From positions 2,728,001 through 2,792,000 of the forward strand of contig QYRS01000006.1 in NCBI GenBank assembly GCA_006503535.1: 64,000 nucleotides of DNA, written 5' to 3'. Below the pieces are notes generated by a model. That model had not been told where the DNA came from. It worked only from the letters and a program-made list of their open reading frames with translations, and searched no databases. A program made the translations under genes and the position numbers. This stretch comes from Arthrinium phaeospermum. Lineage: Eukaryota > Ascomycota > Sordariomycetes > Amphisphaeriales > Apiosporaceae. This document shows positions 1 through 11,500 of this stretch, piece by piece. The first letter of the stretch is position 1, and each line of letters starts with the position of its first letter.

Positions 1-1583
1 TGATGCTAGGTGTCTTGGTCCCGTCCCCAGTTCTGGCTGGTTGGGTTGAGTTGGGTTGGGCTTGCTGCTGGTGCTGGTGCCGGTGCTAGGGTTGACTGAA
101 TGTTTCGGTAGGCCGGTTTGGTTACGACGGAGTAGTAAACGTGCAGCCCCAGTAAGAAAAAAAAAGGTACCTGGCGGACTGTACAATCCCCCCCCCCCCG
201 CCCCCCTTCCGGACCCTCCCCTTAAGTAACCTAAAGAGCCACCCTGCACCCCCTTGGTCTGGTGAGAACCACTGCCCTGTACGTATGATTGATTCCTCGG
301 GGGGGCAGCAAAAGCCGGCAAGGAAGAAAAAAAAAAAAACAATAATACGGGAATGGGGAAGGAATAGGTAGAGAGAGTCGGTACTGATAGGCCAGGAAGA
401 AAACAATGGCCGTCCCGGTCACTTTCGAGTCAAGGAAAGTCATGGCAGTCATTGACTAGGACCAGTGAGTACATTAGGTAACTTAAGCATGTACATAGAT
501 TGATTAATGCACACATACCTGCCTACCTCTGTACCTACATAACGGTATGATGGCAGGAGACAGATCAGTCAATGGCCAACCTGTTAGCGACTTGCCCCAG
601 AACCTAGCAACAGCAAGCAGCCCTGTGTTGTGTTGCAACTGCGCGCTCTCTCACTTTTTTTTCCCTCTGCGATATAATGCACCACCCCCAGCTGCCTATT
701 CCTCTTTTCCCATCCACTTCGATTTTTCTTGAGATTTCATTCCTGGACATATTGACTATTCACTCTCAACTCGATATATGACTGACTGAACGGCTGACTG
801 CTTGATTGACTGACACGGACTTATTTCGCGGTTCAGCCTTTTGTAGATTATATTTTGTCCCCCCATCCCTATATCTCACCTCGCATATCTCACATCCCTC
901 ATTTATAAAATTTCCTACATATCACCCAAAAACCCTCTATCTGAATCAATCACTCGGCCAGCTCAATTTCTGGTTCCTTCGGCATATCGTTCACCTCACT
1001 GTAACTCGACTTTGGGCCGCCAGAGACCCTTGTTTACCTGTCTCCGTGCCAGGCGCCTTAAAAACGGCGCCGTCCGTCGATCAGGAATCTTAGCCACGCG
1101 AAAATCATACTCTGTTTGCCCTCTTTTTTCGGGGTCCGGGCCCATTGTTCGATCTGAACTATTATATATACCCTTCAGTGTCTGCAACTCAACAATTCTC
1201 GGCTAGCCGAACGCGTCCGGGGTTTTCCAGACCGCAATCTTGGCACCAACGGGATCTCCCTTTTTCTGTACGCTGGCATTTTTGATTGAAGAAGGCCTGC
1301 ACCGCTCGACGCATGCTTGCCTCTCAGAACCTGGCCAATTCATAACATACGCGCGCGCACACATACTCACCCTTCGCGTCACACGCCGCCGCCCCCGTCT
1401 CTCCGGCATCGTCGGTTGCTACCAAAGCGGCCGACAAAGACGGGCAGGCAAGACAGACAGTCACTCCGGGAGGGGGGTTGCCTGTCGAGCGACGAGCCAC
1501 TGGTCTGAATTGGAGATTCGTCCCATGCGCCCGTAACCAATTTTGTTGTTGATCAAAGACGAGTCGAACCGAGTCGAGTCACC
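1..1583. other. Intergenic region upstream of the Rsr1 gene
   Basis: I see no convincing gene here. The stretch holds a C-homopolymer tract near 190-206, A- and T-runs, and pyrimidine-rich sequence from about 600 to 1560 that looks like fungal promoter and 5' leader for the GTPase gene. The open frames in it are short, low-complexity and mutually overlapping. Confidence 0.6.
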
Positions 1584-2982
1584 ATGGCGCCTCGACCAGG
1601 TCGCTACCAACCGGCGTTTGTCTCCCCCAAGCACAGGCGGCTTTTTGCGAGGTTACTCGACAGCTGACAATTTTCCCTATTTTCTGCTATTAGCCGCGAG
1701 TTCCACGTTGTCGTACTCGGAGCAGGTGAGTTTTTTTCTTTTTGTCCCCCCTTCTTTGCTTTTTTTTTTACTCTGGCCCAGCCAGCCCTGTGTCTGATTT
1801 TCTCCTTCCCCCGTTTTATGTCACATTCTAACACGGGATTCGTCTAATTTAGGTGGTGTGGGCAAGAGCTGTCTTACTGGTAAGCCATTCTTCTGACCCT
1901 TTGCAGCCAATTGCCTTGAGTTGCAAGTCCTGAAAACTACCCCACCATCACGTGTGTGGAGGCTTTTCTGGCATCCATCCATTCACTTGCGATGAGATGG
2001 GACGGGACCGATGGCAGGAACCGGAAAATGGGATGATTATGTGATGCAATGACATGCCATGCCATTGCCCGTGCATGCGGCACAACGAGCCAAGAAGCTG
2101 ATGGATTCTCTATTTCCCAACCAACAGCTCAATTCGTGCACAACGAATGGATCGAGAGCTACGATCCAACCATCGAGGACTCGTATCGCACACAAGTCAA
2201 CGTCGACGTAAGTAGCGGAGGGCCTGGCCTGGCCTGGCCTGGCCTTCTTCTGTCCTCGAATCATGAAAACAGGACTAACAATTCCTCTCAACAGAGCCGG
2301 CCAGTTGTCCTGGAGATGTAAGACATGCATTCCCAAATTGATTCATTTACCCCACCGTACTGACTCGAGACCAAAGCCTGGACACTGCGGGGACGGAGCA
2401 ATTTGGTTCGTATTCCTCCTTGCCATGCATGATTGCCCCTTAATTGGAAGGAAGTACGCCCTGCTAACTGACCTCAGTTGCCATGAGAGATCTGTATATG
2501 AAGACTGGCCAAGGATTCCTGCTGGTCTTTAGCATAACCTCGGCGTCTTCACTGGCTGAGCTAGCTGGCCTACGCGACGAGATCATACGCATCAAGGACG
2601 ACGACAAGGTTCCCATCGTCATTTGCGGCAACAAGGCCGACCTTGAAGACCAACGGTCGGTGCCTCGCACCAAAGGCTTCTCCATCTCACAGCGATGGGG
2701 CGTGCCCTACTATGAATCTAGTGCAAGGACTAAAAGTAAGTCCAGCGGCGCCGTTTCTAGGGAATACACCTACATGCATATACTGACCAGGGGTTAGCCA
2801 ATGTGGACGAGGTGTTTGTTGATCTCTGCCGCCAGATGCTGCGGAGAGACGATGCCAGCGAGACTTATCCCGAGGACAGTGACAGATTCGACCCCTATTC
2901 CTATAAGTACTATAAGGACAAGAGGAAACAAAGGAAGTCGCAAAATAAGGATCCACATCGCCCGCGATGCGTCATTCTGTGA
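1584..2982 (+). CDS. rsr1: Rsr1/Bud1/Krev-1 (Rap-type) small GTPase
   Basis: Ras-superfamily GTPase of the Rap/Rsr1 branch; in fungi this family directs bud-site or hyphal-tip polarity through Cdc42 at the plasma membrane. Proposed exons: 1584-1615, 1694-1725, 1853-1879, 2128-2207, 2295-2317, 2377-2405, 2478-2735 and 2798-2982, which join to 221 codons without a frame break. Visible motifs in order are the P-loop GAGGVGKSC, the switch-I effector YDPTIEDSYR, the G3 box DTAGTEQF (TEQ is typical of Rap/Rsr1, where Ras has QEE), G4 NKAD and G5 ESSAR. A Lys/Arg-rich tail precedes the C-terminal CaaX box CVIL; the terminal Leu predicts geranylgeranylation. The first exon is the weak point: the ATG at 1584 needs a non-consensus GTTTGT donor to join in frame, though the resulting start (MAPRP...) and total length fit the family. 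The intron after 2405 uses a GTTCGT donor. Confidence 0.93.
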
Positions 2983-5834
2983 TATCCACAGAACAAGAAC
3001 ACGGCTTATACGCAGCCAATTCGAGGCTGCCGATTAGACTTGATTCCTAATCGACTGCATGATATGGACTGGCTACGAGCAACTAGTCTTGGATCATCAT
3101 GGTGCCCATGCAGGACACGAGGCGACTTCAGGACATCGATATTTACACAGAAAGATGGGCGACCAGGTGCTGTCAATCATACCCACTGAATTTCCGCGCT
3201 GCTGCATCGCAAAACGGCTTCATCGAATTTGCGCCTTTCGCTCTGGTATCTCCCTTCGCAGTCTCTTCCAGAGAGAAGAGAGGCAGATCCCTGGTTTTCT
3301 CACGATTACATGGAGTGCATGGGAAAGCTTTGTTTGCTACGGTTGCGTGTCTAGGGTTTTTGGAAGGCACTTTGGACTGATATTTACCAGCGCATGCAAG
3401 TCAAGCGCTCTCGAATGGGAGTTTACGGGGCATGGGGTTTTGGTGCTTCTTCTTTTTGTGTTCTCTGTAAGATCGTCACTGCGCAGGCAGAAGAAAGATT
3501 TCTGTTTGGAAGAGGCACGAATAATGCTTTCACATAGCAGGCTGCTAGTCACCCCCTTTTCCGAATATTTATATACCCAGTTGTTCGCAAGCCGACAGCA
3601 ACTCAATCGCAGCACGCAGTTTCGCACAAGCCATCTCGCCTCATGCAGAGAAGATCTGCTACTGAAATAAACCCAAAAGATCGGGTGATGCAACTCACCC
3701 GCTGTAATGCTATTATTACTTGGGACATGTCACGCACGTGTGTTGTCAAGAATCGGGATAGTCCGAGCAGATCGAGATCGAGCAAAGAGGCTAGAGAGCT
3801 TCGCAGATCGACGTTCGTGGGCGTGTGCCCCCCACGCCCATCCTTTCTTTTCGTCCCAGGTTGTGCACACGCCCACGGCGCAGCAGGGCCACCGCATAAG
3901 GTTGTTTGACGTACGCCCAGTTTTTCTTCTGCTTCTTTGCTCACCGGTTACGGGGTCCCCGCCTCGGAATGACCACAGACAGCACCGGCTAAGGGGCCAT
4001 CCTCGTCGTTCGTTACTTGTGTGTTGCCGGTGCAGGTTGGATGGTAGGATGCGGTACCCGAAAGAGAGAGGGATGGAGAGAAGCCGCTAAGATCCCGCGA
4101 TGCCAACAGAGTACTGATGTAAGCACGATATGTAGACTAGCGAGTGGGGAAGGGCGACTATCCATCGCGGTGTGCGTGTCTGTACGTATTCATTATCAGA
4201 TCATGCACGCCCGGCCCCCGCGGGCGCACTGGAAGTCGGATTCAAGGGGCGGGGCGGGCTTGGGGGGGCCAGGAGATGAGGGATCCTGGTACGGATGCGG
4301 CCTTCGCAGAGGACAAGCGGTTGAAGAAGATCAGATAAATAGCATATACGTACGGAGGAAGCTTTACCTGCTCCAAGTCACGCGTATCGATTTATATCTG
4401 TATTTGCATCAAGCATCAAGCATCGAAAGGGCTCTAATTCCAGGTAGTGAGGGCTAATACAGTCACAAGATCTCGAACTTGTCTGATCTATTACCACATA
4501 CATAAAACGGTCTCAACAAAAACAAGAATGCTTAGCGAGATACTCTGTACAATGTTAATAGAAGTATAACATGGGTAACGTCACATCGGGTCATTAAGGA
4601 CAAGGACGAGGATTGAGATAGCCAAACCAGAAAAAACAGATGAAAGGAGACCGAAACCATAGCCAGTGAGCCCCGGGTTATTGAGCACGTCGTCCCTTAG
4701 GTCTCCATCCCAGCAGCTCGGTGAGCCCGCGTAGTCACGATGCGATGCGACCTCCCTCTTTCGTCTCTCCTCGATTAGGCCCCGGCACTAAGACAGGTAG
4801 GTCCCTGCACTGCCAAGAATGGAAAGAAACGAACACAATGCCTGGAGAAGAAGGAAGGAAGGAAATACCGCACGGGGAGAAAGATAGCAGGTGCCATGCG
4901 CGAAGGGAACCAACGACCCCGGACCCCAACCCCTCGCCGGGAGTCGTGGACGTGGGGGTTAGTCCAAAAGGTGTACGGGGACCCCGGGGAGATGCATAGG
5001 TTGCCGTGGGGGCTAGAGCCTTTTCCTGTTCTGCTCACCGGGCCAAGAACGGTAGTCCATCAGGCTTGTTCGGTGGTTGGCCGGGGGCTGGGGATTGGCA
5101 ATGTTCAGTACCATAGCGATCAAGGCATACAAGTCACAAAACAACACGAAAGATGAGGTGGTCACTGTGTCAAGGGGGCCACCGTGCCGGGTGGCGAGCA
5201 AGAAGCGTTATGATGTGAGTCTTATTAAACATTGTCTTGAGATTCGTTGATGATATCTACAAGCTCCTTCTTCTTCATACCCCCTCGAATTCGCTCACAA
5301 GACCCTTCGCTACTCCTCCTCCTTCTTGGGGGGTTCTGGGGATATTTTCTCTCCTACGCCATGCTGGAAGATGAAAAACAAACACAGCCAGCTTCGCCCG
5401 CTCGCTTTTTTCAGCATTTCCCAAAAATTCATAATGCAAAAATGCTCTCTCTCGCGCGACTTGCTAGCGGGGGTATGACGTTATGCTATGTCGTGATGAT
5501 AAGATAAAAATAAAATAAAACGTACGTCTTGTGTACATGGGGGAAAGGGAAGGCAAGAGGGTGTTGTCGACCAACCCGAGCGGAGCAAGTCCACTCTGGG
5601 TTGTGCCGGCTTGTTTGCCGTCAAAAGATATCGCTGGGATGAAGACGAAAGGGAATCAGAAGGGGAAAGACGGTGCTTTGCCCGTGGGTAGTCGTTAATG
5701 TACATGTGGCATATGAAGCCACGATGAAGCGTTCCATGGCCTCGTGCGGTGTGGGTGAATGTGGAAGAGACTCGTCCAGCGTTTGGTGTGGTGCAAAAGG
5801 ATGAGCCAGTTCGGCAGGATATCTCAGTGGCCCT
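2983..5834. other. Gene-poor spacer between convergent genes
   Basis: The Rsr1 gene (+) and the EGF-domain gene (-) converge on this 2.8-kb stretch, so it should hold both 3' untranslated regions. One open frame at 3059-3670 (203 codons) starts 77 bases after the Rsr1 stop. It has no recognisable domain and its composition looks non-coding, so I leave it out. No RNA gene or repeat was recognised. Confidence 0.5.
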
Positions 5835-8566
5835 TCAAGAGTCCAGTTTGACCGTCAGGTGGACCAAGTCGATGGTGTTCTTGCCGCCAATGTTCAGGTT
5901 CTCTGCCTTGTCTGGTGTTGCCGCCTGGCCTGTAGCAGGAGTCGCATCCGAGAAGAACTTTTGGAGTGCCATCTGCGCCATTACAGCATTGTTCAGGTTT
6001 TGACTCTGTAACACAAACAGTACAGCCACGCGAGCGAAATCGAGGACTTGCTCGGTAACCACGAATTGGGGGGGTGGTGTTGTCGAGGTTGTTGCTGGGG
6101 GCGCGGACGTAGTGGTGGCTGTCCCCGTCGTCTGCGTCGTCTGCGGAGGTGCTGTAGTTGCTGGAGGAGCACTCGACGGGGATGCTGAGTCCGGCACAGT
6201 GAGCGTGGTTGCGAATACCGTCGACGCGCCGCTTGGTAAGCTGGTCGGGTTGGTGATGGTGGTTATGCTGGGTTGGGCAGGGTTGTTCAGTGTGACTGTC
6301 ACATCAACACCAGGAGAAACCGAGATGACAATGGGAAACCCGGACGCGGCCGCCGCACCAACTCGCTGCAATCCCGGATCCACACCCAAATCCGTGACCT
6401 GATCGAGAGCACCCTTGGTTCGAGTTGAAGAACCACCGAAAGTAACCAATGCGTTCTCGGCGTTGCAAGACAGACTCGCGGAGTTGAACTTGGCAAGGAT
6501 CGCCGTTGCCGACAGAGGAATGGAGAAATTCGCATTCGCCCCCTGTATGAGGCGTGGGATTGCTTGTCCGAGGGTGACATTTTGAAGGGCAGGGTCGTCG
6601 GGGCTCAACATCGTGGTAACACACCCATCCGATCCGGGAACAGTACAGGTAGACCCTGTAAAGCCATTCGAGCAGATGCATGCGCAGACTCCTTGGTTGA
6701 CGACGTTTGTGCCTCCGTTTTCGCACGTTAGTTGGTTCATGCAGGTCTCCATGGCTGGCTGAGCACCCCGAGTGTTTTGCTTCCGGATGACGAAGAATTC
6801 CAGTGGCACGATAATGGCAGCCGCTATTATGATGACCAAAATGAAGAGAAGGAGTATGAACCCCCACATCGGCAAGCCGCAGCAGCGTCGACCTTGTTGC
6901 TTCTCCTGTCCTGTCGCAGGCGACTCCGCATCTCGTTCTCTGGGGATTGCTTCTTGAGGCTGACCGCGAAATGAGACCCGGCCCAATGGCAATGGCCACG
7001 ATGTTCCGCTCAGTCGGGCCGGCTGTTGAGGCCTTGGTGGCTGAAGGTTCTGTAGGTTCTGTTGGGGCTGCTGAGTTGCTTGGGCTGGAGGCGGGAAGGC
7101 TGCCAGCATGTCCGAAAGACCAGACTGGTGCTTTTCATTGTCATCTAGCAGAATGTTAGTCGATGTCACAAAATGGGCAGTAAAGTAGACATACAATAGG
7201 AGAACTCCCTCTCCATATCCCTGCCGTCTTTGAAATCCCTAGGATATATTTCTGGCGGAAAATCCAGCGCGTTGAATTGACTTGCTGGCCTTCGACCCTT
7301 TTCAATCATCGATGCCAAACGCGTCGCTCTTCGGATGAGATCGGGCAGACTCGTTAAGCTACCCCGAGCTTCGGCATCTCGTACTGCGTTCAAGTCGAGG
7401 CGTGGCGGCCGCCTTATTGCGGAGAATCTAGCGGGCCTCGGCGACACGGATATATCCCGGGCTCCCGACGGATCTGTAGTATAAGTAGCATCAGGCGCAG
7501 CCAGCATAGATGGAAGTGTAGCCCCCGAGCCAGCTGTCGCGGCGGCGGTTGATGCTGCCCCCGAGGGGGCACCTGAACTAGAGGATGCATCGATATAACC
7601 AGTGCCTTCTTCGAATGGGTCTTGGGACTGAAATGGTTTTGGTTTCGGCCGCGACGGGAGCGGCAATTGGATCGGCATCGCATCCCTGCTGTCCCTACTT
7701 TCGGCGCTTCTGGTTGTGACCAACGACGGCTTTCCTTTCCTTCCTATACTTGCACTCCGTACTAGGCCACGCTCATCGGTATCGTCGTCGCTGTAGACTG
7801 ACTCCTCCGCGATCGTATCGTCGAAATAGGCTCCGTCGGGGCTAAGACCAGGTGAGATAGTACCGAAACTTTCCGGTATCGCCGCGCTCGAGGCATAAGA
7901 TGTGTGTGACCGCGCTCGGGGACTTTCTTCGGGAATAGGCGACACATATGACGCTGTAGAATAAAATGATGATGCGCCGCGTCTCGAGGACGGCGGCGGT
8001 CCCAAGTTGACACTCCTCCGCGGCGCAGGAACTGGCGGGGGTGGTGGGATGATGAGCCCATTCGGCACGGTTGGCGCACTCGTGGGCAATGGGAAATCTG
8101 GTATCGAACCGACGGATGACAAAGTTGACGGCCGTGATGAACCCGCCGGTGTTTCTGGTATGGAGAGTTCGGAGACCCTCTGGTTTTGTGGCACGTACTG
8201 AAAGACGGGCGTGTGCTCCTGTATCCGGGAAGAATCGAGAATGGAAGGTACGTGACTTGGTCTGGGTGGGCGTTGGGGTGGCTGTGGCGATCGGCCCGGG
8301 GGAGGTCTGTATCGGTCTGACCCTTCCGAGCTGGTCGGAGAAGGAATGGGCCCGGCGAGCGGCCATTGCGGCGCCGCTGGCTGCGGTCTCGATATCGTTA
8401 AACCACCAATCCCTCCTTCTCTCCCCGGTGGTTGAGGCGCCCGGCGCGGTGGTGAATCCGGAAACTCTGGGGGCAGACCTGCTTCAGCCCTTTCGCGAGC
8501 CCTCCTCACCGAACCCGCAATCCCAGATGGTCCGTCCATCTCGTCCGCATATTGAGCTCGACTCAT
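5835..8566 (-). CDS. Single-pass membrane protein with EGF-like module and Pro/Ser-rich cytoplasmic domain
   Basis: Two exons (8566-7195 and 7144-5835) are joined across a 50-nt intron with a GTATGT donor and CTAG acceptor, giving 893 residues. Residues 1 to about 545 are Pro/Ser/Arg-rich and probably disordered, with polyproline stretches. A basic, Cys-containing patch (GRRCCGLP, about 543-549) precedes one hydrophobic segment at about 550-572. An EGF-like module follows at about 592-625 (CENGGTN, CxCxxGFTGSTC). The remainder is Ser/Thr/Pro-rich around 770-816, suggesting heavy O-glycosylation. With no N-terminal signal peptide, a cytoplasmic N-terminus and extracellular EGF/mucin-like C-terminus is inferred (type II). 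The paired cysteines before the membrane could be palmitoylated. A role in the cell surface or wall, adhesion or sensing, is plausible, but I cannot name a function. The start is the first ATG of the frame. About 9 kb upstream holds no other convincing gene. Confidence 0.85.
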
Positions 8567-11500
8567 TTATTCCGGACAGCCCGATTTGGCGTTCCCTCCT
8601 CGGTTGTCCCAAAACCTCGAGCGACTGTTATCCTCGTTGATCAACAGCATGCGAAAATTTCCAGGCCCAATTGACAAAGTTGAATCCAAAGTAAATTGCC
8701 GTGAATGCACAGCTGGTGAGACCGATGCAGCTCGAGAAACGAAAACGCGGTTCCGGCTGTGCTACTTCTGTCGAATGAACCTCGTGGCACCGCAGCGATT
8801 CCGAGACAGATAGACTTGGGTATCGCAAGTCTTAATTGTGGAACAAGGTCTCGCCGATACGGTATCCAGAATGGCGATGGTGAAAAAGAGAGACAATCCC
8901 TACGGGCTGGATGCGTAGGCGAAAGAAGTGGTGATTCCAATGTAAAGCCGGCCTGAAGAAATGCGGCAATTGTATAATGAGAAGGTAGAGCGCCAGGAGA
9001 GTATAATTACTGCATATCCTGAGCGGACAAGGCAAAAGACTATAGTACAAAAATTAGTCCTCCATTGGTCGAAGCGAAGTAAAAGCGAATGAGTGAATGA
9101 GGCAGGCCCGGCTGCATGTGGCGGTATTTTGGAACAAGAGTATCGACGGGGAGGCAGACGACACCATGAATGGGCAGAGAGAGACCAGACGAGATCTGAG
9201 AGGTCAGAGGTGGCGGACGCTGGTCACGCATCCCCTGTCTAGTCATGGTGCCATTTCTGGGGCTACTAAGGGGAGAATGATGGGCCGGTCTGAGAATGGT
9301 AGTCTAGGTGTGGTACCAGTCGATAGTGGACAACACCCGGTACCAAACAGACAGGGAACACTTAAACACCCGAGCAGCGAATGGGAGGACAAAAAGAGGA
9401 GGTCACGTACACTTGAAGTTTCGCGATGAGCGGGAGTCACTCTTGGTGGACGTTGACCGTGTGCAACGTACAGGACGACGACGCAACACAACACAACACA
9501 ACACGGCGTATCTCGAGGAAGAAGACCACTGGAGTGGGATGCGCAAAAGCGAGTCGAATCGAGTCGTTGTGATCAGATTGGATGAACCTGAGTTATCCCC
9601 AACGAGAATCGCGGCGTGAGGGAATTCCGAGGGTACAGACAGAGAGAGTGAGGCTGGTCTTGAGAGTGCGTGGTGGTGGGAGACCGGTGGTAGTGCAACC
9701 TTGGAAGCTCGTCGTGTTTCAGGTTTGCGGGTAGAACAGGGTCGGGTGGTGGAAGCGAAGCAGAGAGAGATTCAGAAGCCCTCTCGGGTAGACTTGGGCG
9801 GCGATCAAGAGTCAATCAAGCAAAAAGCACACAAATACTTCTTCTGTCGGTTGGTGGATTCGAGATTTGCTGGCGTTGTTGTTGTAGATGTTGCCCTCTT
9901 TTTTTGTCAGGTGTAGATGCGGGTGCGAGTATACAGACAAGACAGACGGGTTCGCAGAAGATATTGCGCTGTGGGTCGGGTTTGAACGAGAGAAAACGCT
10001 GGGGAATGCCGTCAAGACACACGCACACAGCTTTCGGGCCAGAAGAAAATCAGACAGGCAGGCAGAGAGAGATCTGAGCCGGACAGAGATCCAAGAGAGC
10101 GACGGGGAAACAAGAAATCAGCCGACGTAAACAGTTGCGCTTGGGCAAAAAGGCAAGTTGCGCCTGGACGACTTGGAAAGAAAGGAAGGTTTGAGTTGAC
10201 TGATGTCAACGAGCTTAGGTGAGAAATAGCCAGCCGACTAGCTAACTGCTTCCTGTCTGGTCTGACGGAAGAGGAAAGTATATCGGACCTTTTTACCGTG
10301 AGTGACGTGCCGGAGCAGAAATGGAATATCAAGAAGGAGGGAGGGAAGGCGGGCGAACGACTACAGCCAAGAGGAACGAATGAGGATGAGGAGGGCGGTG
10401 CATGGAGACAATACTAGGTAATAGAATAGAGAGGCACAGAGAGTGAAAATAGACCGCCGTCAACGTTCCATCGCTTGTGTAATGGGCGTCGCATTGGATG
10501 GGGACCGCTACTTGTGCATACTCAAGCCAATCTCCGGGCCAGTGACATCTGCAGATTAAAAAAGCGCAAACTGACTTAAGTATAAGTTCTTCTTGTTCCC
10601 TTCATCCTCACCAGGTAGATGGGTTGGTCCTTTTTCGAAATTACGAGGCGACTAGGTAAGTACTGTAAGTCCCCTGCTGGGTGGTGAAGAAAGCCTTACC
10701 AGGCGTTAGAAAAGAGGTATGTACACATTTGGAAGTAGCTATGGTCCGGGCCGTGTGTGGCTGATTTCGTGTTCTCGTGCCTGTCGGGGGCCCCTTTCCA
10801 AATTCGGGGTGGAAGGGCGTTTGAGCAAACAGCGTAATATTTTTCCATCTAGCCCGGTCGGCATGGGCGTCTTGTTCTCTCAAAATACACTGCGCTGGCT
10901 ATTTCGTTAATTTTAGGGCGGGCAAGAGGTAGATTGAGCTCTCTTCTCGCTTCTTGTTTCTTGCATATTCTTGGAGTTGATCGGCCCCCAAAGCAAGAAC
11001 TGGGCCCTGATGCCTGGAACCCATGCTAACCAGGTCAGAAGAATAGGGAGCAAAGCGCCAGAAACCATAGTCACGAATGACTTGAGGGGACAACTGTCTG
11101 TCCCCAGATAGTTGGTAGAGACATCTCTGCGCCTAGTGGCCGCTAGGAGCAACACAAGGCTCGCTCTCAGCTTGGCCTGGCTGTGGTGCTGCCTCCTCTT
11201 CTTCTTCCCGGTCCCTCTCTCTGCTTATTTTTGATCGGTTCCTGGGGCTAAGCCTGCACCTTGCTAGCCGAAGGTCAGGGACCCCTGTAACATCTGCAGG
11301 GTCCATTCTGCAACGACGAATCACAAACAGACAACCCCCCAACTGGAAACACTAGCGTCATCACCTGCAGCTATCTGAACCCCTTGTTTTTTTCTGGTCT
11401 TCCTTGGGCCCCGGCCTGGGCCTGGTTGCCTGTGTAGCTTATTGCCTGTGCTGGGAGCGAGATCTCCGAATATCCTCAGCTCACTCAGCATGCTATTTAA

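Noticed and set aside
3059..3670. 203-codon plus-strand frame after the Rsr1 stop
   Set aside because: No domain, odd composition and position in the likely 3' untranslated region; looks like chance.
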